Source: Thermoactinospora rubra
Lineage (GTDB): Bacteria > Actinomycetota > Actinomycetes > Streptosporangiales > Streptosporangiaceae
DNA length: 64,000 nt
Assembly (NCBI RefSeq): GCF_002093975.1
Contig: NZ_MSZZ01000045.1
Location: 44,028 to 108,027, forward strand
Direction of reading: 5' to 3'
Below, piece after piece: positions 42,047 to 51,147 of the stretch. Under the pieces are notes generated by a model. It had not been told where the DNA came from, searched no databases, and was given only the letters and a program-made list of their open reading frames with translations. Position numbers and translations under genes: made by a program. Numbering within the stretch: the first letter of the stretch is position 1; each line of letters opens with the position of its first letter.

Positions 42047-42829
42047 TCAGCCCACCGCCTCCCATGGGATCGTCACCTCGCCGAGCCGCCAGCGGGCCTT
42101 GCCGCCCAGCGGCGGCCGCCGCTCGACCGGCCAGGAGTCCGCCAGCCGGTCGACCGCCCGCAGCCAGCGTTGCCGGCGGCCGTGCACGCCGTACGGCGCC
42201 GCCGCGGCCCACGCCCGGTCGAAGTCGGTCAGGAAGGCGTGGATGCGCTCGCCGGGGACGTTGCGGTGGATGAGCGTCTTGGGGAGGCGGTCGGCGAGGT
42301 CGGAGGGGGTGTCGAAGGCGTCGAAGCGGGCCGAGAAGGTCAGCGTCCTGGGGCCGGTGGCGTCCAGCCCCACCCAGACCGCCCGGTGCCCGGTCTCCGA
42401 GCACGTCCCCTCGACGATCACCCCGCCGGGGGCCAGCTTGGCCCGCAGCACGTCCCAGTAGTGCCACGCCTCGGCCTCGCCGTACTGCCGCAGGACGTTG
42501 AAGGCGCGCACGACGGCCGGCGGGCGGGGGACGGGCAGCTCGAAACCGCCCAGGACGAAGGACAGGCCCGGCCGCTCATGCGGCTTGGCCGCCGCCACCC
42601 GCACGGGGTCGATCTCGACGCCGACGACCTCGACGCCGCCGCCCAGCCGGGTGAACAGCTCGACGGTGGTGACGGGGGAGGCGCCGTAGCCGAGGTCCAC
42701 GACGAGCGGGTCGTCGGCCGGGCGGAGCAGGCGCCCGTGGACGGCCAGGAGCCAGCGATCCGCCCGCCGCAACCGGTTGACCCCCGTCGTCCCCCGGGTG
42801 ATCGTCCCGACCGGCCTGCCCCTGCCCAC
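42047..42829 (-). CDS. Class I SAM-dependent methyltransferase
   Basis: 260 residues. The SAM motif is VVDLGYGASPVTTVEL near residue 44, with VEVVGVEIDP after it. The C-terminal half has LAPGGVIVEGTCSETGHRAVW. This methyltransferase family is conserved in actinomycetes, but the substrate is unknown. The start is the GTG/ATG-type codon at 42829; the basic N-terminus (MGRGRPVGTITRGT) is plausible. Confidence 0.83.
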   Translation of the reverse strand: MGRGRPVGTITRGTTGVNRLRRADRWLLAVHGRLLRPADDPLVVDLGYGASPVTTVELFTRLGGGVEVVGVEIDPVRVAAAKPHERPGLSFVLGGFELPVPRPPAVVRAFNVLRQYGEAEAWHYWDVLRAKLAPGGVIVEGTCSETGHRAVWVGLDATGPRTLTFSARFDAFDTPSDLADRLPKTLIHRNVPGERIHAFLTDFDRAWAAAAPYGVHGRRQRWLRAVDRLADSWPVERRPPLGGKARWRLGEVTIPWEAVG

Positions 42830-42857
42830 CCTCCCATTCTCCCGGGTCGGCGGGAGG

Positions 42858-43601
42858 TCACGACGACACGCGGTACACCTTGTGCTGCGCCGCCTGGGCC
42901 CGGGGCCGGATCACCATCCGGTCGATGTTCACGTGCCACGGCCGGGTGACGCACCACGCGATCGCGTCCGCCACGTCGTCGGCCGTCAGCGGCCCCGGCA
43001 CCCCCTCGTACACCTTCGCCGCCTTCTCGGCGTCCCCGCGGAACCGCGTGAGCGAGAACTCCTCGGTCTGCACCATCCCCGGCGCGATCTCCACGATCCG
43101 CACCGGCTGCCCGACCAGCTCCAGCCGTAGCGTCTCGGTCATCGCCGTCTGCGCGTGCTTGGCCGCGCAGTACCCGCCCCCGCCCTCATACGACACCAGC
43201 CCCGCGACCGAGGTGAGCATCACCAGCACCCCGTCCCCCGACTCGATCAGCTTGGGCATCAGCGCCTTGGTCATCCGCAGCGAGCCGAGCACGTTCGTGT
43301 CGTACATCCGCTGCCAGTCCTCGACCTGCGCCTGCGCGACCGGGTCCAGCCCGAGCGCCCCGCCGGCGTTGTTGACCAGCACGTCGCAGCGCTCCAGGGA
43401 CGCCGCCAGCGCGTCGACCGACTCCTGGGAGGTGACGTCCAACGTCACGGGCCTGATCCCGGGCACCTCGGCCGCCAGCTTCTCCAGGCGGTCGGTGCGC
43501 CGCGCCCCCGCCACGACCTGGTAGCCCTCGGCGGCCAGCCGCCGCGCGGTGGCCGCCCCGATGCCGCTGCTGGCACCCGTCACCACTGCCGTCTTCGTCA
43601 T
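42858..43601 (-). CDS. SDR-family oxidoreductase
   Basis: 247 residues of the classical SDR type, NADP-preferring by the basic residues after the first beta-alpha-beta (AGARRTDRL). TGASSGIG is the cofactor motif, NNAGG follows, and the active site is S...YxxxK (SVAGLVSYEGGGGYCAAKH: Tyr and Lys present). YdfG-like; substrate unknown. ATG 43601 starts MTKTAVVTGASSGIG. Confidence 0.9.
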   Translation of the reverse strand: MTKTAVVTGASSGIGAATARRLAAEGYQVVAGARRTDRLEKLAAEVPGIRPVTLDVTSQESVDALAASLERCDVLVNNAGGALGLDPVAQAQVEDWQRMYDTNVLGSLRMTKALMPKLIESGDGVLVMLTSVAGLVSYEGGGGYCAAKHAQTAMTETLRLELVGQPVRIVEIAPGMVQTEEFSLTRFRGDAEKAAKVYEGVPGPLTADDVADAIAWCVTRPWHVNIDRMVIRPRAQAAQHKVYRVSS

Positions 43602-43693
43602 GCGCCTATCCTGCCAGGGCGAGCAGGTTCGATCTTTGCGGGGGAATGCCGGAAAGATCTGGACAGTTGTTACCCGTTCGGAGGTGATGCCCG

Positions 43694-44962
43694 GTGAGGC
43701 GCAGACGGGTGGGTCGGGTCGCGACGGTGAGCATGCACACATCCCCTCTGGACCAGCCGGGAACGGGTGACGCCGGGGGCATGAACGTGTATATCGTCGA
43801 GACGGCCAGGCGGCTGGCCCAGCTCGGCGTCGAGGTCGAGATCTTCACCCGGCAGACCGCCCGCGACCTGCCTCCGTCGGTGGAGCTGGCTCCCGGCGTG
43901 CTGGTCAGGCACATCACCGCAGGCCCCTACGAGGAGCTGGACCGCGCCGACATGCCCGCCCAGCTGTGCGCTTTCCTGTCGGGCGTGCTGCGCACCGAGG
44001 CGATGTACGAGCCCGGCCGCTACGACCTCATCCACTCCCACTACTGGCTGTCCGGCCAGGTCGGCTGGCTGGCCAAGGAACGCTGGGGCGTCCCGCTGGT
44101 GCACACGATGCACACCATGGCCAAGGTCAAGAACTTACTGCTGGCCGAGGGCGACAAGCCCGAGCCGCAGGCCCGCGTGGTGGGCGAGGAGCAGGTCGTG
44201 GAGGTCGCCGACCGGCTCGTGGCCAACACCGACGACGAGGCCGAGGAGCTCAAGACCCTGTACGGCGCGCCCGACGACCGCGTGGTCGTGGTGAACCCGG
44301 GCGTCAACCTCAGCGTCTTCCAGCCCGCCTCGACCGGCGCGGCCAGGCGCCGGCTGGGCGTCCCGCAGGACGCCCGCCTGCTGCTGTTCGTCGGCAGGAT
44401 CCAGCCGCTCAAGGCGCCCGACGTGCTGCTGCGCGCCGCCGCCCGCATGCTGATCGAGGACCCCTCGCTGCGCGACCGGCTCATCGTCGCCTGCGTGGGC
44501 GGCCCGTCCGGCAACGGCCTGGCCCGTCCCGACGTGCTCCACAAGCTGGCCGCCGAGCTGGGCATCTCCGACGTGGTACGGCTGGTGCCGCCCGCCCCGC
44601 AGGAGGAGCTGGCCGACTGGTACCGCGCCGCCGACGTCACGGTCGTGCCCTCCTACAGCGAGTCCTTCGGCCTGGTCGCCCTGGAGTCCCAGGCGTGCGG
44701 CACGCCCGTGGCCGCCGCGTCCGTCGGGGGGCTGCGCACCGCCGTACGGGACGGGGTGTCGGGGGTGCTCGTGGACGGCCACGACCCGCACGACTGGGCC
44801 CTCGTGCTCGGGCGGTTCCTGTCCAGCCCGCGCTGGCGCGAGGGGCTGTCGTCGGGTGCGCGGGCGCACGCCGCCCGGTTCGGCTGGTCGGCGACGGCCG
44901 CCAGGCTCCTGGAGGTGTACGAGGAGGCCGTGGCGAGCCGGTCTCTTAGGGTGGCGGTATGA
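43694..44962 (+). CDS. mshA: D-inositol-3-phosphate glycosyltransferase MshA
   Basis: First step of mycothiol synthesis: adds GlcNAc from UDP-GlcNAc to 1L-inositol 1-phosphate. 422 residues, GT-B fold. The N-terminus is VSMHTSPLDQPGTGDAGGMNVY, typical of MshA, and the donor site includes VPSYSESFGLVALESQACGTPV (the EX7E motif). GTG 43694 has GGAGGTGATG upstream. Mycothiol is the main thiol of actinobacteria. Confidence 0.94.
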   Translation: MRRRRVGRVATVSMHTSPLDQPGTGDAGGMNVYIVETARRLAQLGVEVEIFTRQTARDLPPSVELAPGVLVRHITAGPYEELDRADMPAQLCAFLSGVLRTEAMYEPGRYDLIHSHYWLSGQVGWLAKERWGVPLVHTMHTMAKVKNLLLAEGDKPEPQARVVGEEQVVEVADRLVANTDDEAEELKTLYGAPDDRVVVVNPGVNLSVFQPASTGAARRRLGVPQDARLLLFVGRIQPLKAPDVLLRAAARMLIEDPSLRDRLIVACVGGPSGNGLARPDVLHKLAAELGISDVVRLVPPAPQEELADWYRAADVTVVPSYSESFGLVALESQACGTPVAAASVGGLRTAVRDGVSGVLVDGHDPHDWALVLGRFLSSPRWREGLSSGARAHAARFGWSATAARLLEVYEEAVASRSLRVAV

Positions 44963-45426
44963 GGGATGTCATCGCCGCCGCGCTCGACGCCGCCGAGGTG
45001 TCCTACGAGGAGCCGCGGCCCGGCGCGTTCCTGGCCAAGCTGCCCGGCCGGCACAAGCTGGCCACCATGACCTGGCTGATCGTCGGCGAGCAGGCGCTGC
45101 ACGTGGAGGCGTTCTTCTGCCGCCAGCCCGACGAGAACCACGCCGAGTTCTACAAGTGGCTGCTGACCAAGAACGGCGGCATGTACGGCGTGCACTTCAG
45201 CCTCGACGCAGAAGGCGACGTCTACCTCGTGGGCCGGGTGCCGCTGTCCGCCGTGACCGCCGAGGAGATCGACCGGCTGCTCGGCTGCGTGCTCACCTAC
45301 GCCGACGACTGGTTCGACCGGGCGCTGGAGCTGGGCTTCGCCTCCTCCATCCGCCGGGAGTGGGCCTGGCGCAGCAAGCGCGGGGAGTCCCTGGCCAACC
45401 TCCAGGCCTTCGCCCGCCTCATATGA
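44959..45426 (+). CDS. YbjN-domain protein
   Basis: 155 residues (KLPGRHKLATMTWLIVGEQALHVEAFFCRQPDENH), a type III chaperone-like YbjN fold. The gene is a conserved neighbour of mshA in actinomycetes. Function unknown. It overlaps mshA by ATGA, and TAGGGT lies 6 nt before the ATG, so it may also have its own leaderless transcript. Confidence 0.87.
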   Translation: MRDVIAAALDAAEVSYEEPRPGAFLAKLPGRHKLATMTWLIVGEQALHVEAFFCRQPDENHAEFYKWLLTKNGGMYGVHFSLDAEGDVYLVGRVPLSAVTAEEIDRLLGCVLTYADDWFDRALELGFASSIRREWAWRSKRGESLANLQAFARLI

Positions 45427-45434
45427 TTTGCCCC

Positions 45435-46178
45435 ATGGCGACTTTGGTGCTGGTACGGCACGGCGAGAGCGAATGGAACCTCAAGGGGCTGTTCACCGGC
45501 TGGGTGGACGCCGACCTGTCCCCGCGCGGCGAGGCCGAGGCGCGACGCGGCGGTGAGTTGCTGGTCGAGGCCGGCATCCGGCCCGACGTGGTGCACACCA
45601 GCCTGCTGACGCGCGCCATCCGCACGGCGAACCTGGCGCTGGAGGCCGCCGGCCTGCTGTGGCTGCCGGTGCACCGCTCCTGGCGGCTCAACGAGCGCCA
45701 CTACGGGGCGCTGCAGGGCAAGAACAAGGCCCAGACCCGCGAGGCCTACGGCGAGGAGCAGTTCATGCTGTGGCGGCGCTCCTTCGACGTGCCGCCGCCG
45801 CCCATCGCCGACGACGACGAGTACTCCCAGGCGGGCGACCCCCGCTACGCGACGCTGCCGCCCGAGCTGATGCCCAGGACCGAGTGCCTCAAGGACGTGG
45901 TCGAGCGGGCGCTGCCGTACTGGTACGACCGCATCGTCCCCGACCTGGCGGCGGGCAGGACGGTCCTGGTGGTCGCGCACGGCAACTCCCTGCGGGCGCT
46001 GGTCAAGCACCTGGACCAGATCTCCGACGAGGACATCGCCGGCCTCAACATCCCTACCGGGATCCCGCTGGTCTACGAGCTCGACGCGAACTACCGCCCG
46101 ATCGAGCGGGGCGGCCGCTACCTCGACCCCGAGGCGGCCAAGGCAGCGATCGAGGCAGTGGCGAACCAGGGCCGCTGA
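45435..46178 (+). CDS. gpmA: 2,3-bisphosphoglycerate-dependent phosphoglycerate mutase
   Basis: 247 residues. LVRHGESEWN holds the phospho-His, and VAHGNSLRAL the second His. RHYGALQGKNKAQT is typical of dPGM. A glycolytic enzyme. TATGAT overlaps the end of the YbjN gene and ends 7 nt before ATG 45435, indicating a leaderless start. Its last 125 bp are overlapped in antisense by the MFS gene. Confidence 0.95.
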   Translation: MATLVLVRHGESEWNLKGLFTGWVDADLSPRGEAEARRGGELLVEAGIRPDVVHTSLLTRAIRTANLALEAAGLLWLPVHRSWRLNERHYGALQGKNKAQTREAYGEEQFMLWRRSFDVPPPPIADDDEYSQAGDPRYATLPPELMPRTECLKDVVERALPYWYDRIVPDLAAGRTVLVVAHGNSLRALVKHLDQISDEDIAGLNIPTGIPLVYELDANYRPIERGGRYLDPEAAKAAIEAVANQGR

Positions 46179-47310
46179 GCGCCGGCGTGACCGCGATGGA
46201 CAGGGCGGCCATCACCGTCATCGCGGTCGCGGGCGAGGTCCATTGGGCGATCGCGCCCGCCAGGGCGGCGCAGACGCCCTGCATGGTCAGCATGCCGGAG
46301 GTCTGCAGGCCGAGCGCCTGGCCCCGGATCCCGGCTGGCGTCAGCGCGATCAGCCGCTCCTGGAGCATCAGCGTGGAGGCGTAGCCGAGGGTGGCCACCG
46401 TGGCGGCGGCCAGGGCCACCGGCAGGGGCGGCCGGGCGATGAAGATCAGGAACGGCGCGGCCAGCAGGAGCCGCCCGGGGAGCTCCAGCGCCCGCCGCCA
46501 GTGCGCGGGCAGGAAGCGCCCGGCGATGAGGTCGCCCGCCAGCATGCCGACGGCCGACCCGGCCAGCAGCAGCCCGGCGTGCGCGGGGTCGTAGGGGACG
46601 ATCAGCGACTCGGCGCCCACGATGAGGCCGTTGGGCACCCACATCGCCAGGTAGACGTAGCGGCGGGGCACGGAGGACCACAGCTCGGCGTTGACACGCC
46701 AGGTCTCGCGGACCGAGGGCCGGCCGCAGGCCCGTGGCGGGCGGCGGGTGAGGCCGAAGCGGGCCACGGCGGCGGCCACGAGATACAGGCACGCTCCCGC
46801 GAGCAGCACGCCGCGCGGCGACAGGACGGCCAGCAGCACCCCGCCGACCGCGAACCCGGCGATCTGCATGCCGCCGTTGGCCATGTTGAGCATCGAGCGG
46901 CCGAGGAGGTAGCCGTCCTCCGGCAGGATCTCGGTGAGGAGCCCGTAGCGCACGCCGCCGTTCAGCGCGGCGGCCAGCCCCTGACCCAGGATGATCGCGA
47001 AGACGCCCCACAGGGGCAGCCCGGGAAGCGCCAGGGCCGCGGTGGCCATGCCGTACAGCAGCGCCAGGCCGGTCAGCGCGGCGCGCGGCGGCAGCCGGTC
47101 GGCGGCCGACAGCAGCGTGGTCGCGCCGAGCACATGGGCCAGCGAAGGGCCGAACATGCTCAGCGCGGACAGCAACGGCGAGCCGGTGGCCGCGTAGACC
47201 TGCGTGGCGAGGGCCAGGCCGCCCACCGTCTGCGCCGCCACCTGCGCGGTCACGGTCAGGAACAGGGGAGTGAACTCCTGGCTGCGGAAGAGTTCGCGAT
47301 AGGAGCGCAT
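46054..47310 (-). CDS. MFS transporter with antisense-encoded tail
   Basis: 418 residues, a 12-helix permease (GGLALATQVYAATGSPLLSALSM; GVRYGLLTEILPEDGYLLGRSM). Substrate unknown. The last ~45 residues (SGPGSPLPRSLPWPPRG onwards) are low-complexity, basic and Pro/Ser-rich, and are read antisense to the end of gpmA. This suggests that the original stop was lost and the frame ran on. It diverges from an ArsR-like regulator. Confidence 0.85.
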   Translation of the reverse strand: MRSYRELFRSQEFTPLFLTVTAQVAAQTVGGLALATQVYAATGSPLLSALSMFGPSLAHVLGATTLLSAADRLPPRAALTGLALLYGMATAALALPGLPLWGVFAIILGQGLAAALNGGVRYGLLTEILPEDGYLLGRSMLNMANGGMQIAGFAVGGVLLAVLSPRGVLLAGACLYLVAAAVARFGLTRRPPRACGRPSVRETWRVNAELWSSVPRRYVYLAMWVPNGLIVGAESLIVPYDPAHAGLLLAGSAVGMLAGDLIAGRFLPAHWRRALELPGRLLLAAPFLIFIARPPLPVALAAATVATLGYASTLMLQERLIALTPAGIRGQALGLQTSGMLTMQGVCAALAGAIAQWTSPATAMTVMAALSIAVTPALSGPGSPLPRSLPWPPRGRGSGRPARSGGSSRRARRPAGSR

Positions 47311-47348
47311 GCCGGGAGTGTCGGCAGGGCGGTGGCGGCGCCGTTACT

Positions 47349-47415
47349 GTTTCGCAGGGCGGCGAAACGATGGTTTCCCCGGGAAGACGGAACCATGGTT
47401 CTCCGGGGAGGGCGG
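47349..47415. promoter_or_regulatory. Inverted repeat and tandem 25-bp repeats before the ArsR gene
   Basis: GTTTCGC (47349-47355) and GCGAAAC (47362-47368) form a short palindrome, a likely ArsR operator. Two imperfect 25-bp copies follow, 47366-47390 and 47391-47415, each starting AAC(G/C)ATGGTT and ending (A/G)CGG. The second supplies the GGGGAGGG ribosome-binding site. Confidence 0.5.
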
Positions 47416-47418
47416 AAC

Positions 47419-48372
47419 ATGGGCTGGTGGCTGGTCGACGCCGACACGCTCGCGGGCAGCCGCTTCCTCGTCTCGCCGCTGGCCGAGACCATCGCCTGCC
47501 TGAAGCTCCTGCACCGCGCCCGGGCCGCGCACCCGGGCGAGCGCGAGTGGCTGGACACGTGGCTGCCCGCCTACCGCGAACGCCTGGACTCCGTCGACGC
47601 GCTGCTGGTCGACGCCGCGCTGCGGCCGACCTGGACCGCCGACTTCCTCGCCCCCACGCCGACAGGCGAGGAGCGTGCCTTCGAGGAGGAACTGGCCGTA
47701 GTCCGCGACTATCCGCCGGAGCGGGCGCTGGAAGACCTGGCCGTGTCGCTCGGCGGCCCGGTCCCGCCCCGGCTGCGCCGCTCGGACCTGCCCGGCCGTG
47801 CCGCCGACCTGGTGGCGTGGATCTGGCGCGAGGCGGTGCTGCCGACGTGGGACAGGCGGCGCAGAGTGCTGGAGGCCGACATCGTGGCGCGCACGGCCCA
47901 GCTGACCCAGGGCGGATGGGCCGCGGCGTTCCACGACATGCGGCCGGGCATGCGATGGCTGGGCAAAGGCAAGCTGCAGATCAACGCCTACGACAACCCA
48001 CCGCGCGACATCTCGGGCGGTCGGCTGATGTTCGTCCCCGTCACGCCCCACGTCGGCCAGGTGTCGTGGGACTCGGGCCGCTACGCCCTCGTCTACCCCT
48101 GCTCCGGCGTGCTGGTCGAGCCCTCCAGGCGGGCGCCGGAGGCCCTGGGCAGGCTCCTGGGTACGGCTCGCGCCACGGTGCTGGTGCTGCTGGGCCAGCC
48201 CAAGAGCACCACGCAGCTCGTGGCGCTGACCGGCCAGGGGCTGGGCTCGGTCGGACGCCATCTCAAGGTGCTGATGGACGCGGGCCTGATCCAGCGCCGC
48301 CGGGCCGGGCGGTCCGTGCTCTACTACCGGACTCCCGCCGGGGACGTGCTCACGCGGGCCGGGACCCGGTGA
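47419..48372 (+). CDS. ArsR-type HTH regulator with long N-terminal domain
   Basis: 317 residues. The N-terminal ~235 residues have no recognised motif (WWLVDADTLAGSRFLVSPLAETIACL). The C-terminal HTH is ArsR-like: LLGQPKSTTQLVALTGQGLGS with SVGRHLKVLMDAGLIQRRR. This two-part layout is common in actinomycetes beside MFS exporters, as here. ATG 47419 has GGAGGG upstream; ATG 47395 is a weaker alternative. Its end overlaps phoU by 23 bp. Confidence 0.85.
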   Translation: MGWWLVDADTLAGSRFLVSPLAETIACLKLLHRARAAHPGEREWLDTWLPAYRERLDSVDALLVDAALRPTWTADFLAPTPTGEERAFEEELAVVRDYPPERALEDLAVSLGGPVPPRLRRSDLPGRAADLVAWIWREAVLPTWDRRRRVLEADIVARTAQLTQGGWAAAFHDMRPGMRWLGKGKLQINAYDNPPRDISGGRLMFVPVTPHVGQVSWDSGRYALVYPCSGVLVEPSRRAPEALGRLLGTARATVLVLLGQPKSTTQLVALTGQGLGSVGRHLKVLMDAGLIQRRRAGRSVLYYRTPAGDVLTRAGTR

Positions 48373-48994
48373 CCAGGTAGACCACGTCGGCCGCGATGCG
48401 GACCGCGTGGTCGGCGTACCGCTCGTAGTAGCGCCCGATCAGCGTGATGTCGATGGCCGCCTCCACGCCGTGCTTCCACTCCTTGTCCAGGATGTCCCTG
48501 AACAGCTTGCGGTGCAGCCGGTCCATCGCGTCGTCGTCGTGCTGCAGCTCCAGCGCCGACTCCACGTCGCGGCGGGCGACGCAGCTGCCGGCCTTGGCGA
48601 CCAGGTTCTCGGCGATCTGGCCCATCTCCAGGATGGCCGGGCGCATCTCCGGCGGGATCGCCGAGTCCGGGTGGCGCAGCCGGGCCACCTTGGCGACGTG
48701 CACCGCCAGGTCGCCCATGCGCTCCAGGTCGGCTCCCATGCGCAACGCCGTGATGACCATGCGCAGGTCCACGGCCACCGGCTGCTGGCGGGCCATGAGC
48801 TCGAAGATGGCCGCCTCGGTCTCCGCGAAGATCCGGTTGACCTCCTCGTCCCGCGAGATCACGTTCTCCGCCAGCTCCAGGTCGGCGTCCAGCAGCGCGG
48901 TGGTCGCCCGCGAGATGGCCGAACGGACCAGCCGCGTCATCTCGACGAGCCGGCCGGTGAGAGCGTCGAGCTCTTCGTGGTAGGCGTCACGCAT
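48350..48994 (-). CDS. phoU: Phosphate-signalling protein PhoU
   Basis: 214 residues, two three-helix PhoU repeats (MRDAYHEELDALTGRLVEM; ALRMGADLERMGDLAVHVAKV; IGRYYERYADHAVRIA). It negatively controls the phosphate response by linking the Pst transporter to the sensor kinase. TACGTT lies 6 nt before the ATG. It diverges from senX3-regX3, as in mycobacteria and Streptomyces. Confidence 0.95.
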   Translation of the reverse strand: MRDAYHEELDALTGRLVEMTRLVRSAISRATTALLDADLELAENVISRDEEVNRIFAETEAAIFELMARQQPVAVDLRMVITALRMGADLERMGDLAVHVAKVARLRHPDSAIPPEMRPAILEMGQIAENLVAKAGSCVARRDVESALELQHDDDAMDRLHRKLFRDILDKEWKHGVEAAIDITLIGRYYERYADHAVRIAADVVYLVTGSRPA

Positions 48995-49106
48995 GTCCCA
49001 AACGTACGTTCCGCTCGATGAACGGCCCTCTACCGCTGGGTGAACTTTGCGGGAAGGGTGCAGGTGGGGGGTCTGATGCCGGAAAAGGGCACCTACCATC
49101 GAGAAC

Positions 49107-50288
49107 ATGAATGAGTTGGCCATGAGCTTCGCCGCTTTGGCCGGATTCGTCGTGGGCGCGATGGCCGTCCTGCTCTACCGCAACCAGATCGGGACCGCGT
49201 CCAGGAGATCCGGCGCCGTCGAGGAGCCGGAGCCCGGAGCCCTCCCGCAGGGCGTCGCCTCGGTGCTGGCCGTCCTGCCCAGCAGCGCCGTCGTCCTCGA
49301 CGCGCACGACCGGGTCCTGCGCGCCAGCTCGGCGGCGCGGGCGTTCGGGCTGGTCAAGGGTGAGCGGCTGATGGCCGCCGAGCTGCTGGCCCTGGCCCGG
49401 CAGGTACGGCGCGACGGCGAGATCCGCGAGAGCGAGTTCGAGGTCGCCGGGCACCGCTTCGGCCAGGAGAGCACCAGCTTCGCCGTGCGCGTCGCGCCGC
49501 TCGGCGCCTACGGCCAGGTGCTCGTCCTCGCCGAGGACCAGACCGAGCGGCGCCGCGTCGAGGCCGTGCGGCGCGACTTCGTGGCCAACGTCAGCCACGA
49601 GCTGAAGACCCCGGTGGGCGCGCTCAGCCTGCTCGCCGAGACCATCCAGGACGCCGCCGACGACCCCGAGGCCGTCACGCGCTTCGCCGGGCGCATGCAG
49701 CACGAGGCGGCGCGGCTGACCTACCTGGTCCAGGACCTCATCACGCTGTCCCGCATCCAGGGCGCCGAGCCCATCCCCACCCCCAGCCAGGTGCTCATCG
49801 ACGAGGTCGTGCAGGAGGCCATCGACCACTCCACGACCAAGGCCGCCGTCAAGGACATCACGCTCGTCTCCGGCGGCGCCGAGGGCCTGCGGGTGTGGGG
49901 CGACGACGAACTGCTCGCCACCGCCCTGCGCAACCTCATCGACAACGCCATCGCCTACAGCCCCGAACACACCCGCGTGATCGTCAGCACCCGGCCCGCC
50001 GGCGACTCGGTCGAGATCAGCGTCAGCGACCAGGGCATCGGCATCCCCGAGGAAGCCCTGGAACGGATCTTCGAGCGCTTCTTCCGCGTCGACGCCGCCC
50101 GCTCCCGCGCCACCGGCGGCACCGGACTGGGCCTGGCCATCGTCAAGCACGTCGCCGCCGCACACGGCGGCGAGGTGACGGTGTGGAGCAAGGAAGGCTC
50201 CGGATCAACCTTCACCCTGCGGCTGCCCGCCTTCGGCGGCACCGCGGTAGCAGTACCCAACGAGAAATCCCTGGAGGCGGCCCTATGA
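49107..50288 (+). CDS. senX3: Sensor histidine kinase SenX3/PhoR
   Basis: 393 residues. One N-terminal membrane helix (FAALAGFVVGAMAVLLY), a PAS-like domain, an H box FVANVSHELKTPVGALSLLAE, and an ATPase domain with NLIDNAIAYSPE (N box), DQGIGIP (G1) and TGLGLAIVKH (G2). It senses phosphate limitation through PhoU/Pst and phosphorylates RegX3. TACCAT ends 7 nt before ATG 49107. ATGA overlap with regX3. Confidence 0.94.
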   Translation: MNELAMSFAALAGFVVGAMAVLLYRNQIGTASRRSGAVEEPEPGALPQGVASVLAVLPSSAVVLDAHDRVLRASSAARAFGLVKGERLMAAELLALARQVRRDGEIRESEFEVAGHRFGQESTSFAVRVAPLGAYGQVLVLAEDQTERRRVEAVRRDFVANVSHELKTPVGALSLLAETIQDAADDPEAVTRFAGRMQHEAARLTYLVQDLITLSRIQGAEPIPTPSQVLIDEVVQEAIDHSTTKAAVKDITLVSGGAEGLRVWGDDELLATALRNLIDNAIAYSPEHTRVIVSTRPAGDSVEISVSDQGIGIPEEALERIFERFFRVDAARSRATGGTGLGLAIVKHVAAAHGGEVTVWSKEGSGSTFTLRLPAFGGTAVAVPNEKSLEAAL

Positions 50289-50974
50289 CCCGAGTTCTCG
50301 TCGTCGAGGACGAGGAGTCTTTCTCCGACGCGCTGTCCTACATGCTCCGCAAGGAGGGCTTCGAGGTCTCCGTCGCCGCCAGCGGCCCGGAGGCGCTGGA
50401 GATCTTCGACCGCAGCGGCGCCGACATGGTCCTGCTGGACCTGATGCTGCCCGGCCTGCCCGGCACGGAGGTGTGCCGGTCGCTGCGCCAGCGCTCCAAG
50501 GTCCCGGTGATCATGCTGACGGCCAAGGACAGCGAGATCGACAAGGTCGTGGGGCTGGAGCTGGGCGCCGACGACTACGTGACCAAGCCGTTCTCCTCCC
50601 GCGAGCTGGTGGCGCGCATCCGGGCGGTGCTGCGGCGGCAGGGCGACGCGGGCGACGAGCTGGAGACCTCGGTGCTGGCCGCCGGGCCGGTGCGGATGGA
50701 CGTGGACCGGCACATCGTCACGGTGCGCGGCCAGCAGGTGCAGCTGCCGTTGAAGGAGTTCGAGCTGCTGGAGGTACTGCTGCGCAACGCCGGCCGGGTG
50801 CTCACCCGCGGGCAGCTGATCGACCGGGTGTGGGGGGCGGACTACGTCGGGGACACCAAGACGCTCGACGTGCACGTCAAGCGCCTGCGCGCCAAGGTCG
50901 AGGCCGACCCGTCCAACCCCCGGTGCATCCTCACGGTCCGGGGGCTGGGCTACAAGTTCGAGCCGGTGGACTGA
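50285..50974 (+). CDS. regX3: Response regulator RegX3/PhoP
   Basis: 229 residues, OmpR/PhoB type. Acidic pocket VVEDEE, phospho-acceptor Asp52 in MVLLDLMLPG, and Lys in DYVTKPFS. C-terminal winged helix: LKEFELLEVLLRNAGRVLTRGQ, TLDVHVKRLRAKVE. It controls the phosphate regulon. Translationally coupled to senX3. Confidence 0.94.
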   Translation: MTRVLVVEDEESFSDALSYMLRKEGFEVSVAASGPEALEIFDRSGADMVLLDLMLPGLPGTEVCRSLRQRSKVPVIMLTAKDSEIDKVVGLELGADDYVTKPFSSRELVARIRAVLRRQGDAGDELETSVLAAGPVRMDVDRHIVTVRGQQVQLPLKEFELLEVLLRNAGRVLTRGQLIDRVWGADYVGDTKTLDVHVKRLRAKVEADPSNPRCILTVRGLGYKFEPVD

Positions 50975-51147
50975 CGCCCGCCCGCCGCACCCGGCTCCCT
51001 TCGGCCCTCACCCCGGTGCGGCGGCTCGCCGTACCCTCGTGGGGCTCGCCGTACCCCACCCCCTTGGTCCTCAGCCCGTGAGGTGGCGCGCCTGCGGGGC
51101 GGAGGACACCGGGCGACTGGAGGGACGCCGGCAGCCGCCAGGCCCCG

